Of a DNA stretch of 64,000 nt, positions 34,727 to 43,424 are shown one piece after another. The notes beneath the pieces are model-generated. The model ran no database searches, was not told the DNA's origin, and saw only the letters and a program-made list of their open reading frames with translations. Numbering within the stretch: the first letter of the stretch is position 1; each line of letters opens with the position of its first letter. The stretch spans positions 4,274,501 through 4,338,500 of the forward strand of contig NZ_CP115160.1 of the NCBI RefSeq assembly GCF_027594545.1, given 5' to 3'. A program made the position numbers and the translations under genes. This DNA is from Algoriphagus sp. TR-M9. GTDB lineage: Bacteria; Bacteroidota; Bacteroidia; Cytophagales; Cyclobacteriaceae.

Positions 34727-35104
34727 ATGGAAGAATTATTAAAACAATATCAAACAGTCGCAGAACAACAGGCCATCAACTGGGTGAGAGTAGGGCATAC
34801 AAGCGACTTTCCGGAAAATGCCGGTGCCTGTGTGAAGTATAACTCCAAGCAGATTGCTGTGTACTATTTCAGCAGAACAGATTCTTGGTATGCCTGCCAA
34901 AACCTCTGTCCGCACAAGATGGAAATGGTCCTATCACGAGGAATGACAGGAGATTCTCAGGGCATCCCAAAAGTAGCCTGTCCCCTTCACAAGAAGACCT
35001 TCTCACTAGAAGACGGTAGCAATCTGAACGGTGAAGCCTACAGCATAGCCACCTATCCGGTCAGGATTCAGGAGGGAAATGTATATATTGGATTCGCAGA
35101 TTAA
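34727..35104 (+). CDS. nirD: Nitrite reductase small subunit (Rieske-type)
   Basis: A 125-residue NirD-type Rieske protein, partner of NirB. A complete Rieske ligand set is visible, CPH in QNLCPHKME and CPLH in VACPLHKKTF, so it can hold a [2Fe-2S] cluster. It lies 18 bp after nirB. Confidence 0.92.
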   Translation: MEELLKQYQTVAEQQAINWVRVGHTSDFPENAGACVKYNSKQIAVYYFSRTDSWYACQNLCPHKMEMVLSRGMTGDSQGIPKVACPLHKKTFSLEDGSNLNGEAYSIATYPVRIQEGNVYIGFAD

Positions 35105-35117
35105 TCCAATTTGACAC

Positions 35118-35696
35118 ATGAACCAATTTCAGAAAGCAATCGCATTGATCGATGAGGTCAATGCCGAAGATCCTACCAAAGAAACCCTTGACGGCAAAGA
35201 AATCTCCAAAGAACTCCTCTACTCCATCCGAATGACGGACAAACTGGCTGATTTTGAGCCTGATTCCTCCGAAGCCATGAAACTTGCCGTGCGTGCCCAG
35301 CACATCGCAAGGTGGAAAATTCCCAGATCGGAATACCCCATGGATAGGGTAGGATACCTGAGATGGAGAGAGGAGCTCAAGAAAATGCACGCTGATCTGG
35401 CTGCAGAAATTCTGGAAAAATCAGGCTATGATGAGGAGACCATCGAGCGGACTAAATTCCTGATCCGAAAAAAACAACTAAAAACTGATCCGGATACCCA
35501 AACCATGGAAGACGTCATCTGCCTGGTATTTTTGGAGTACTACTTCGAGGAGTTTGCAGAAAAGCATGAAAACGAAAAAGTCATTGACATCCTACAGAAG
35601 ACCTGGGCGAAAATGTCGGAAAAAGGACACCGAGCCGCACTGCAATTGCCCCTTTCACCTACAAGTTTACAATTAGTCAAAGAAGCCATTACCTAA
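35118..35696 (+). CDS. DUF4202-family protein
   Basis: A 192-residue soluble, mostly helical protein I recognise as DUF4202. It has a conserved cluster AQHIARWKIPRSEYPMDR then GYLRWREELKKMHADLA (about 58-97), with histidines, Arg, Trp and acidic residues that look like a binding or catalytic pocket, and EDVICLVFLEYYFEEFAEKH later. Function unknown. The gene sits 13 bp after nirD and 4 bp before the sensor kinase, so its role is likely tied to nitrite reduction or nitrate/nitrite sensing. Confidence 0.85.
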   Translation: MNQFQKAIALIDEVNAEDPTKETLDGKEISKELLYSIRMTDKLADFEPDSSEAMKLAVRAQHIARWKIPRSEYPMDRVGYLRWREELKKMHADLAAEILEKSGYDEETIERTKFLIRKKQLKTDPDTQTMEDVICLVFLEYYFEEFAEKHENEKVIDILQKTWAKMSEKGHRAALQLPLSPTSLQLVKEAIT

Positions 35697-35700
35697 CAAA

Positions 35701-37512
35701 ATGACCGGTACACCGCGATCGCTGGATCAAGAAACTTTTAATCGACTACGCCGACTCTATCTTATCGCCTTGGGAGCTATTGCCATCTCCTTGATCGCAA
35801 GCCAACTCATCATCCGAAAGTATCTCAATGATCAGGAAAACGATAGCCGGTTAGTAAATGTAGCCGGCAGACAGCGCATGCTCAGCCAAAAACTCAGCAA
35901 AGAAGTTTTGCAACTCGCCGAAGCTACCCGCCAAGCCGAAATCATCAGCCTCTCAGATACCATCCAAAACACGCTGACCCTTTGGGAGAGTGCCAATCAA
36001 GCACTTCAGGCCGGAGACGAGAACTTTGGATTTACTGCTGAAAACAGCCCGGTAGTCGAGGAAATGTTTTCCGAGATCAATCCCCATTTCGAAAATGCCG
36101 TTCAGGCCGCGCAGAATTTCCTGCTTCTAAAATCCGAAAACTCATCGGACACTACGAGCATAGCCTTAGAAGTCTCAGCGGTGCAAAACAATGCTAAAAA
36201 TTTCCTGGTGAAAATGGACGAAATCGTAAACCAGTACGATTTTGAGGCCAAGGAAAAGGTAAATAGCCTCAGAAGGTTGGAGCTATTGATCACACTTTTC
36301 ACTATGCTAGTCTTAGTTGGGGAGTTTTTGATCATCTTTTGGCCTTCGGCCAAAGCCATGAAGCAAAGCATCCATGAACTGATGGATGCTGAGAAAAAAG
36401 CCATTCAAATGGCAAAAAACGCTGATTTACTCAGTCAATCCAAAGAAAAAACAGTACGTGAACTAAGAGCGCTTAGCCAGGCAATGGACCAGGTGCTGCT
36501 TTTCGCCCGAATCACACCAGAAGGCTATATCACGCACATGGGAGAGAAATTCAGCCGGCTCTATAAGTACCATAATTTCAACATAAATGCTAAAATCTCC
36601 GATGTTCTCTCCACACAGGAAAATGAAAAGAACACCATAGATCGAATTATAGCTGAAAACAAAAAGGCAGGCTGGGAAGGCGAACTCAAAACCAGCTCTC
36701 GCACCGGTGAGGACATCTGGCTGGATGTATCCATGACCCCATTCAATTCCGATGAAGATAAGCAGGAACTGATCTTAATTTGCCTGGACATTACCAAGCG
36801 GAAGGAAGTCATGGAGGAAGTGGAGCGCCTGACCAAGGAGAGCTTTGAAGAGAAAATGCAGCAGCAAAAAATCGTCTCCAGACAGATTATAGAAAATCAG
36901 GAAAACGAACAAAATCGGATTGCCAAAGATATTCATGACGGAATCGGCCAAATGCTGACAGGATTGAAATACCTGCTGGAGAGTGTGGATCCTAGCGACC
37001 CGGAAAAAGCGGAAATCAAAATCATTAAGCTCAAAGAACTCACTTCCAATATTATCAAAGGTGTGCGAACGGCCACTTTCAACCTGACTCCCCCTGAATT
37101 GAAGGATTATGGGATAGTCCCGGCTCTCACCGAACTGACCCAGGAGCTTTCCAAGCTTACCGGAAAAGAAATCGTACTCTTCAACAAATCAGATTTCAAT
37201 CAACGTCTGGATTCCCTGGTAGAAATCAACCTCTACCGCATCACGCAGGAAGCCATCAACAATGCCATCAAGTATGCCGAATCCACACACATCATCGTCA
37301 CCATTTCCCACAGCCAAAACCTACTCAGCATCATAGTAGATGACAATGGCAAAGGATTTGACAAGGCAAAACTCAAGTCCAAACCCGACGAGGAAGGAGG
37401 AATGGGATTGACGTTTATGAAAGAACGGGTCAAATATATCAACGGACGCCTTTTCATCAATTCGTCCATCAATGAAGGCACAAAAGTCACCCTTAACGTA
37501 CCTTTAGCCTAG
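35701..37512 (+). CDS. NarX-like sensor histidine kinase
   Basis: A 603-residue membrane kinase. TM1 (about 19-37), then a periplasmic helical domain beginning NDSRLVNVAGRQRMLSQKLS (about 48-66). That segment resembles the P-box of NarX/PilJ-type sensors, which binds nitrate/nitrite in NarX. TM2 (about 194-216), a coiled linker, a PAS domain (about 255-375) and a HisKA_3 dimerisation helix with phospho-acceptor H412 in AKDIHDGIGQ follow. A HATPase_c domain (about 500-603, DDNGKGFD, GMGLTFMKERV) ends it. It lies 4 bp after the DUF4202 gene; its response regulator follows after a separate promoter. Confidence 0.92.
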   Translation: MTGTPRSLDQETFNRLRRLYLIALGAIAISLIASQLIIRKYLNDQENDSRLVNVAGRQRMLSQKLSKEVLQLAEATRQAEIISLSDTIQNTLTLWESANQALQAGDENFGFTAENSPVVEEMFSEINPHFENAVQAAQNFLLLKSENSSDTTSIALEVSAVQNNAKNFLVKMDEIVNQYDFEAKEKVNSLRRLELLITLFTMLVLVGEFLIIFWPSAKAMKQSIHELMDAEKKAIQMAKNADLLSQSKEKTVRELRALSQAMDQVLLFARITPEGYITHMGEKFSRLYKYHNFNINAKISDVLSTQENEKNTIDRIIAENKKAGWEGELKTSSRTGEDIWLDVSMTPFNSDEDKQELILICLDITKRKEVMEEVERLTKESFEEKMQQQKIVSRQIIENQENEQNRIAKDIHDGIGQMLTGLKYLLESVDPSDPEKAEIKIIKLKELTSNIIKGVRTATFNLTPPELKDYGIVPALTELTQELSKLTGKEIVLFNKSDFNQRLDSLVEINLYRITQEAINNAIKYAESTHIIVTISHSQNLLSIIVDDNGKGFDKAKLKSKPDEEGGMGLTFMKERVKYINGRLFINSSINEGTKVTLNVPLA

Positions 37513-37528
37513 ATTTGCTAGATTATTC

Positions 37529-37567
37529 TACGTAAATTCTGTTTCTTTACTACGTATTTACCTAAGC
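37529..37567 (+). promoter_or_regulatory. Response-regulator promoter region with TACGTA sites
   Basis: TACGTAA (37529-37535) and TACGTAT-TTA (37551-37560) start 22 bp apart. They lie in the 59-bp gap before the regulator gene, whose ATG is at 37572. The second heptamer (CCTAAGC) is degenerate compared with the other island promoters. The position suggests autoregulation. Confidence 0.45.
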
Positions 37568-37571
37568 ACAT

Positions 37572-38234
37572 ATGAACCCAATTAAAATAGTTTTAGCGGA
37601 TGATCACGAGTTGGTTCGCGATGGAATCAAATCCTTGCTGGAAAGTGAAGATGATTTTTTGGTCATAGATGAAGCCGCTGACGGTAAGGAAGCCTTAGCG
37701 GTAGTGGCCGAGCAAAAACCGGATCTGCTCATCGTAGACATCCGTATGCCGGTCATGAACGGACTGGAAGTCGTGAAGGAATTGACAAAATCCCTCCCCA
37801 AAATCAAAAAATTGGTTCTTTCCATGCACGATTCTGAAGAATATGTGGTGGAGGCCATCCAGGCTGGAGCGGATGGTTATTTGCTTAAAGGATCTTCGAA
37901 AAGCGAGTTTTTAAAGGCCCTGCACACGATTTCTGAAGGAGGAAAGTTTTTTGCAGGTGATGTCTCCGCGTATATCATCAACAACTTTGTCAATGGAAAA
38001 CCCAAAGCCAGCAGTAAGCCTGAGGCGCTGCCGGAAGAGCTAGCAAACCTGACCAACCGGGAAAAGCAGATTTTAGATCTCATTTTGCAAGGAAAGGGGA
38101 ATAATGAAATCGCAGAGGAATTGGAGATCAGTAAGCGAACTGCTGAGGTTCACCGATTTAATCTCATGAAAAAAATGAATGTGAAAAATCTAGCCGAGCT
38201 GACCACTAAGTGTAGGGAACTGAACATGATCTAG
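37572..38234 (+). CDS. NarL/LuxR-type response regulator
   Basis: A 220-residue regulator: receiver domain (1-125; acidic pocket D10/D11, phospho-acceptor D56 in LIVDIRMP, K near 108) and a C-terminal LuxR/NarL helix-turn-helix (about 155-215, LTNREKQILDLILQGKGNNE, EISKRTAEVHRFNLMKKM). It is the evident partner of the preceding kinase. I infer that it binds the TACGTA/TACTTA elements at the island promoters. A terminator follows. Confidence 0.93.
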   Translation: MNPIKIVLADDHELVRDGIKSLLESEDDFLVIDEAADGKEALAVVAEQKPDLLIVDIRMPVMNGLEVVKELTKSLPKIKKLVLSMHDSEEYVVEAIQAGADGYLLKGSSKSEFLKALHTISEGGKFFAGDVSAYIINNFVNGKPKASSKPEALPEELANLTNREKQILDLILQGKGNNEIAEELEISKRTAEVHRFNLMKKMNVKNLAELTTKCRELNMI

Positions 38235-38260
38235 AATCCATGAGAAAATAAGTAGTCTTA

Positions 38261-38291
38261 AAATCCATCTTGCGCCAAACTAGATGGATTT
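38261..38291 (+). terminator. Terminator after the response regulator
   Basis: Stem AAATCCATCT / AGATGGATTT (10 bp, loop 11 nt) followed by TTATTTTTG, 27 bp after the stop codon. It separates the nirB-side unit from narK. Confidence 0.8.
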
Positions 38292-38300
38292 TTATTTTTG

Positions 38301-38355
38301 TACGTAAATAAATTACGTACTATTTGGATTAAATACGTATTTATACTTACTTTTA
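38301..38355 (+). promoter_or_regulatory. narK promoter with shared nitrate-island motif
   Basis: TACGTAA (38301), TACGTAC (38314) and TACGTAT (38334-38340), then TTA and TACTTAC (38344-38350). The last overlaps TACTTTTA (38348-38355), a near match to TAnnTTTG. The offset between the second heptamer and the -7 element (4 bp) equals that at nirB. Confidence 0.6.
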
Positions 38356-38375
38356 GACATCTAAAAATAAGTATT

Positions 38376-39800
38376 ATGGAATCACTACTTACCCACAAAG
38401 CAACTAGACTAAATCTTTTAGATTTCAAGAGCATTCCGATCCGGACTTTCTGGATCACCTCTATTGCATTCTTCACCTGCTTTTTCGCATGGTTTGGCAT
38501 AGTCCCATTCATGCCAGACGTAGTCAAGGACCTCGGACTCACGCCATCCCAAAAATGGAACGCTACCGTATTGGCAGTAGCGGGCACGGTTTTCGCCAGA
38601 TTACTCATCGGAAAACTATGTGACAAGTACGGCCCCAGGCTTTGTTACACCTGGCTTTTGATCCTAGGCTCTATTCCTGTGATCGCCAGCGGACTGGTGC
38701 AGACGCCTATGCAGTTTTACATTTGCCGTTTGCTGACAGGCTTTATCGGCGCTTCTTTCGTCATCACCCAAGTTCATACCTCGCTCATGTTTGCCTCCAA
38801 TGTAGTTGGCACGGCGAATGCCACTTCTGCTGGCTGGGGAAATCTAGGCGGTGGAGCCAATAGATTGGGAATGCCGATCATTGCCGCCATAGTGATTGGT
38901 CTGGGAGTAGCTGAGGCTGACGCTTGGAGGTATGCCATGGTCATTGCTGGAGTAGTTTGCTTCAGCATGGGACTGGTGTACTACTTCTTCACCAAAGACA
39001 CCCCTGAAGGAAACTTCAAAGAACTAGAGGAAAAGGGAGAAAAAGTGCCTACCACAAAAAAAGACAAGGTGGGATTCTCTACCGCAATCAAAGATTACCG
39101 GGTTTGGCTCCTTTTTTTCGTGTATGCCGCTAGTTTCGGCATAGAGCTGACCGTGTATGGCACCATGGATGATTACTTGCAAAACACCTTTCAGCTGGAG
39201 CGACTCACTGCCGGCAACATAGTTCTATCTTTTGCGCTGATGAATATTTTTGCCAGAACACTGGGAGGATACTTTGGCGACAAGTTTGGTAAACTACGCG
39301 GTCTCAAAGGTAGAGTATGGTTCTTGGCAGCCATATTAATTGTGGAAGGGTTAATGCTTAGTTTATTCTCTTTAGCCACAGGAATATTCGTTGGTTTTGC
39401 CTTACTGATTGCATTTAGCCTATCCGTACAGATGGCAGAAGGAGCCACCTTTTCCGTGGTGCCTTTCGTGAATAGAAAAGCCATTGGATCCATATCGGGA
39501 ATAGTAGGAGCAGGAGGGAATTTCGGAGCCTTTTTGGCAGCACTTTTTCTCAGTTCCAAATCAGCAGTGGCCGAAAAAGCTGCTCTGATTGCCAGTGAAT
39601 CACTCAGTGCTGAAGCTGCTGCCGCCGCTCAGTCTGCTGCTGCCGCCAGCGCAGTATCTGCGGGGTATTTGATCATAGGCGGCATGATTGTAGTTTCCGG
39701 AGTGATAGCCTTGGCCATTCGATTCAGCACAGCCGATGAAAAAGTAGCCGAAGTAGAATTAAGTAAACTGCAGCCTGAATTAGTACGCGCAGATAATTAA
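38376..39800 (+). CDS. narK: NarK/NasA-type nitrate/nitrite MFS transporter
   Basis: A 475-residue major-facilitator protein with 12 predicted helices. Nitrate-transporter features include the first helix block FFTCFFAWFGIVPFMPDVVKD-type segment, RLLIGKLCDKYGPR and the glycine-rich signature GWGNLGGGANRLGMP (about 150). A second glycine-rich segment, GIVGAGGNFGAFLAALFLS, is near 395. An Ala-rich cytoplasmic loop (about 405-440) precedes the last helix. I chose ATG 38376; the in-frame upstream start at 38298 would cover the promoter. It imports nitrate for the reductase encoded just downstream. Confidence 0.92.
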   Translation: MESLLTHKATRLNLLDFKSIPIRTFWITSIAFFTCFFAWFGIVPFMPDVVKDLGLTPSQKWNATVLAVAGTVFARLLIGKLCDKYGPRLCYTWLLILGSIPVIASGLVQTPMQFYICRLLTGFIGASFVITQVHTSLMFASNVVGTANATSAGWGNLGGGANRLGMPIIAAIVIGLGVAEADAWRYAMVIAGVVCFSMGLVYYFFTKDTPEGNFKELEEKGEKVPTTKKDKVGFSTAIKDYRVWLLFFVYAASFGIELTVYGTMDDYLQNTFQLERLTAGNIVLSFALMNIFARTLGGYFGDKFGKLRGLKGRVWFLAAILIVEGLMLSLFSLATGIFVGFALLIAFSLSVQMAEGATFSVVPFVNRKAIGSISGIVGAGGNFGAFLAALFLSSKSAVAEKAALIASESLSAEAAAAAQSAAAASAVSAGYLIIGGMIVVSGVIALAIRFSTADEKVAEVELSKLQPELVRADN

Positions 39801-39848
39801 CTTTAGCCATACTCCCAAAATAGATCTTCCAGCATTGAAGGTTTTCAA

Positions 39849-42800
39849 GTGGATGAGCTATTTTGTTCTAAACCTATTTACCATCGTAATTGTCAATTTG
39901 TGATCCCTGATAAAAAAGTCAAAACCACCTGTTCCTACTGCGGAGTCGGCTGCGGCATCGTGGCGGGAGTAGACGCCCAGCAAAAAGTACAGGTCGAAGG
40001 AGACAAAGATCACCCCGTAAACCAAGGCATGCTTTGTTCCAAAGGCATGAATCTCCACTACGTAGTCAATGACACTTCGGATAGAATCCTCCATCCTGAA
40101 ATGCGCTGGAGCAGATCTCACCCTCGCGAGCGCGTGAGTTGGGATGATGCCCTGGATAGAGCGGCGGGGGTTTTCAAGTCATTGATTCAAAAACATGGAC
40201 CGAAAAGTGTAGGTTTTTACGTTTCAGGGCAATGTCTGACGGAGGAATATTATGTAGTCAATAAATTGACAAAAGGCTTTCTGGGTACAAATAACATTGA
40301 TACCAACAGCCGACTTTGTATGAGTTCGGCGGTAGTAGCATACAAAAAAACCTTTGGGGAAGACTCCGTGCCGATTTCCTACGAGGATATAGAATTGGCA
40401 GATGCCTTTCTCATTGCTGGCGCAAATCCTGCCTGGTGTCATCCTATCCTATTCCGAAGGCTGGAAAAGCATAAGGAGAAAAACCCAAATGTGAAAATCA
40501 TTGTGGTAGATCCTAGAAAAACCGACTCGGCTAGTTTCGCAGATATTCACCTTCAGATCATCCCGGGAACAGACATCATTTTATACAATGCCATCGGCAA
40601 GCGAATTATTGATATCGGTCTAGCTGACAAGGCGTTCATTGAAAAACACACCGAAAACTACCTGAAATACCGCAAGCAAGTGATGGCCACATCGCTAAAA
40701 GAAGCCTCCAAACTCTGCGGTATCTCTGTGGATGAAATCAAACAAGTGGCTGAAATCATCGGAGAATCCAAAGGCTTTATCAGCATGTGGGCCATGGGAT
40801 TGAACCAAAGTGCCGTAGGAACTGACAAGAATTTCTCTCTGCTAAACCTTTCTTTGGTGACCGGAAGAATCGGAAAACCAGGCAACGGGCCATTTTCTCT
40901 GACAGGTCAGCCCAACGCCATGGGAGGACGTGAAGTAGGGGGCATGGCCAGTCTTTTGGCGGCCCATAAGGAACTTAGCAACCCTATACACCGGCAGGAG
41001 GTGGCTAACTTCTGGGGAGTGCATGAGATTTCTGCGGAGCCCGGCTATTCTGCCACGGAAATGTTTGATGCACTGGAAAGTGGAGAAATGAAGGCCATTT
41101 GGATCATCTGCACCAATCCGCTGGTGAGCCTCCCCAATTCCAAAAAAATCGAAAAGGCCTTGAAAAATGCCAAGTTCGTGGTGGTTCAGGATATATCGCA
41201 CAAAGCCGATACTGTAGCGTATGCAGACCTGGTACTTCCAGCCGCCGGATGGCTGGAAAAGGAGGGTACCATGACCAATTCCGAACGGAGAATCTCCTAT
41301 TTGAATAAAGGTATCAACCCTCCAGGTGAGGCCAGAGCAGATGTGGAAATCCTCTGTGATTTCGCCAAAAGAATGGGTTTCAGAGGTTTTAACTTTTCAA
41401 ACTCTGAGGAAATCTACGAGGAGTACTGTGCAATGACCAAGGGGACAAACATTGATATTTCATACCTGAATTACGATAGACTGAAAAACGAGGGTACTTT
41501 CCAATGGCCCGTACCGGAATACCGCCATGCAGGAACGCCCAGGCTTTTTTCCGATAGAAAATTTTACACCCCAAGCCAAAAAGCGGTATTCAATATTCCC
41601 GCACAGATCAGCAATACCTCAGAGCAAACCAGTAAGGAATACCCACTGATTCTCACTACAGGACGTGTGCGCGACCAGTGGCATACCATGACCAAGACCG
41701 GGAAAGTTTCCCGACTTCGCACACATTACCCAAGTCCTGTCTTGGAGATCAATCCCATAGATGCCTACCTGGATAAGGTGAAAGATGGTGATGTAGTGGA
41801 AGTAAAAAGCAAAAACGGAATGGTACGGGTGAAAGCCAAACTGTCCAAAGCTATCCGCGAAGGCGTGGTATTTCTCCCAATGCACTGGGGCAAGCAGCTG
41901 CAAAGTGACCTCAACCGTGCAAACAATCTCACCAAAACCGTAGTAGATCCTCAATCCAAGGAACCGGATTTCAAGTTTACTACAGTATCCGTTTCCAAGT
42001 ATAAAAAAGCGAAGGAAAAAATCGTGGTGGTAGGAGCCGGAGCGGCAGCATTTCGTTTCATTCAAAACTATAGAGAGCATAACGAAACAGATGAAATCCA
42101 TGTGTTTTCCAAAGAACCTCATCCATTCTACAATCGGGTACTATTGCCGGAATATGTGACTGAGGAACTCACCTGGGAGCAACTACAAAAAATCAAAGAG
42201 CAAGAGCTCAAAAAGCTGAAAATCAGCTTACACACGGAGCTTTCTGTAGAAAAAATCGATCCCGAACTTCAATTAGTAGTTGACGATAAAGGACAGGAAT
42301 ACTCCTTTGATAAGTTGATTTTGGCGACAGGAAGCCGGGCTTTTATCCCAAAAGATGCGCAGCTGGATCTGCCTGGGCGCTTTACCATGCGAAGTAAAAT
42401 TGATGCGGATCGATTCAAAGATTACTTAGACGCTACCCATTTACCCCCGGAAAACCAGCATGTGGTTATCATCGGAGGTGGATTGCTGGGACTAGAGCTG
42501 GCGGCAGCTTTGCAGCACAATCGAGTCAAAGTGACCATCGTGCAGCGAGCATCCCGGCTGATGGAGCGACAGCTGGATGAGGTTTCCAGCAAACTGCTTT
42601 CCCTAGACGTGCAGGAGCGGGGAATTCATGTGTACTTTGACAATGAGGTGAGCACTGTTTTCGATGATGAGGAACACAAATCACTCTCCATCACCCTGAA
42701 AAGCGGAAAAATCATTTATGCCAATGCGGTGGTGTATGCCATAGGTACCCAACCAAATATTAAAATCGCAAGGGACAACGGCATCATCTGTGGACGAGGC

Positions 42801-43424
42801 ATCAAGGTCAACCAGCATTTGCAGACCAATTACCCAAACATATTCGCCATAGGTGAGATCGCAGAATTCGAGAATCAGCTGTTTGGGATCACCTCCGCTG
42901 CTGAGGAGCAGGCCATGGTATTAGCCAATTACATTGCAGGAGATGTGAGCAGCATCTATTCCGGTTCCGTATTGATGAATATTCTAAAATTCAAAGATTT
43001 GGAACTGTGCAGCATTGGAGACATCAGCATTCCCGAAAATGACGACAGTTACGAGGAAATCATATTTACCGATATCAGTCGACGCTATTACAAAAAGTGC
43101 ATTGTCAAAGATGATCTGTTGGTAGGGGCAGTGCTGATGGGAGATAAAAATGAATTTGCTGAATTCAAATCCCTGATTGAAAACAAAATTGAACTCTCCG
43201 AAAAACGTAAATCCTTACTGATGGGATCCTCGGATACCCGACCGGTTATTGGGAAATTAGTTTGTAGCTGTAGCCGTGTAGGTGAGGGAAACATCAAGGA
43301 AGCAATTGCAGACGGCTGCACAGATTTTACCGCACTTTGTCAGCAAACTGGAGCTGGACTGGGCTGTGGCAGCTGCAAAACGGAGGTTAGGGAGATTCTT
43401 CACCAATCAAAAGTACTGGTATGA
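39849..43424 (+). CDS. Assimilatory nitrate reductase fused to FAD/[2Fe-2S] diaphorase (NasC-NasB fusion)
   Basis: A 1191-residue cytoplasmic nitrate reductase. Residues 25-715 form a molybdopterin catalytic unit: 4Fe-4S ligands C28, C31, C35 (TTCSYCGVGCG) and C63, Moco domain (INTNSRLCMSS-like block, GLNQSAVGTDKNFS) and the C-terminal molydopterin-binding barrel (ILTTGRVRDQWHTMTKTG, about 600-715). From about 722 a FAD/NAD(P) reductase follows (IVVVGAGAAAFRFIQ, VIIGGGLLGLELAAAL). A BFD-like [2Fe-2S] domain with C1139, C1141, C1173 and C1176 ends it. The C-terminal half resembles the NirB front half and B. subtilis NasB. The start is GTG 39849 or possibly GTG 39900. It shares a unit with narK. 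Confidence 0.93.
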   Translation: MDELFCSKPIYHRNCQFVIPDKKVKTTCSYCGVGCGIVAGVDAQQKVQVEGDKDHPVNQGMLCSKGMNLHYVVNDTSDRILHPEMRWSRSHPRERVSWDDALDRAAGVFKSLIQKHGPKSVGFYVSGQCLTEEYYVVNKLTKGFLGTNNIDTNSRLCMSSAVVAYKKTFGEDSVPISYEDIELADAFLIAGANPAWCHPILFRRLEKHKEKNPNVKIIVVDPRKTDSASFADIHLQIIPGTDIILYNAIGKRIIDIGLADKAFIEKHTENYLKYRKQVMATSLKEASKLCGISVDEIKQVAEIIGESKGFISMWAMGLNQSAVGTDKNFSLLNLSLVTGRIGKPGNGPFSLTGQPNAMGGREVGGMASLLAAHKELSNPIHRQEVANFWGVHEISAEPGYSATEMFDALESGEMKAIWIICTNPLVSLPNSKKIEKALKNAKFVVVQDISHKADTVAYADLVLPAAGWLEKEGTMTNSERRISYLNKGINPPGEARADVEILCDFAKRMGFRGFNFSNSEEIYEEYCAMTKGTNIDISYLNYDRLKNEGTFQWPVPEYRHAGTPRLFSDRKFYTPSQKAVFNIPAQISNTSEQTSKEYPLILTTGRVRDQWHTMTKTGKVSRLRTHYPSPVLEINPIDAYLDKVKDGDVVEVKSKNGMVRVKAKLSKAIREGVVFLPMHWGKQLQSDLNRANNLTKTVVDPQSKEPDFKFTTVSVSKYKKAKEKIVVVGAGAAAFRFIQNYREHNETDEIHVFSKEPHPFYNRVLLPEYVTEELTWEQLQKIKEQELKKLKISLHTELSVEKIDPELQLVVDDKGQEYSFDKLILATGSRAFIPKDAQLDLPGRFTMRSKIDADRFKDYLDATHLPPENQHVVIIGGGLLGLELAAALQHNRVKVTIVQRASRLMERQLDEVSSKLLSLDVQERGIHVYFDNEVSTVFDDEEHKSLSITLKSGKIIYANAVVYAIGTQPNIKIARDNGIICGRGIKVNQHLQTNYPNIFAIGEIAEFENQLFGITSAAEEQAMVLANYIAGDVSSIYSGSVLMNILKFKDLELCSIGDISIPENDDSYEEIIFTDISRRYYKKCIVKDDLLVGAVLMGDKNEFAEFKSLIENKIELSEKRKSLLMGSSDTRPVIGKLVCSCSRVGEGNIKEAIADGCTDFTALCQQTGAGLGCGSCKTEVREILHQSKVLV

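Noticed and set aside
41619..42122. 167-aa antisense frame in the nitrate reductase
   Set aside because: It crosses the conserved Moco/FAD junction of a certain gene and has no recognisable feature of its own.
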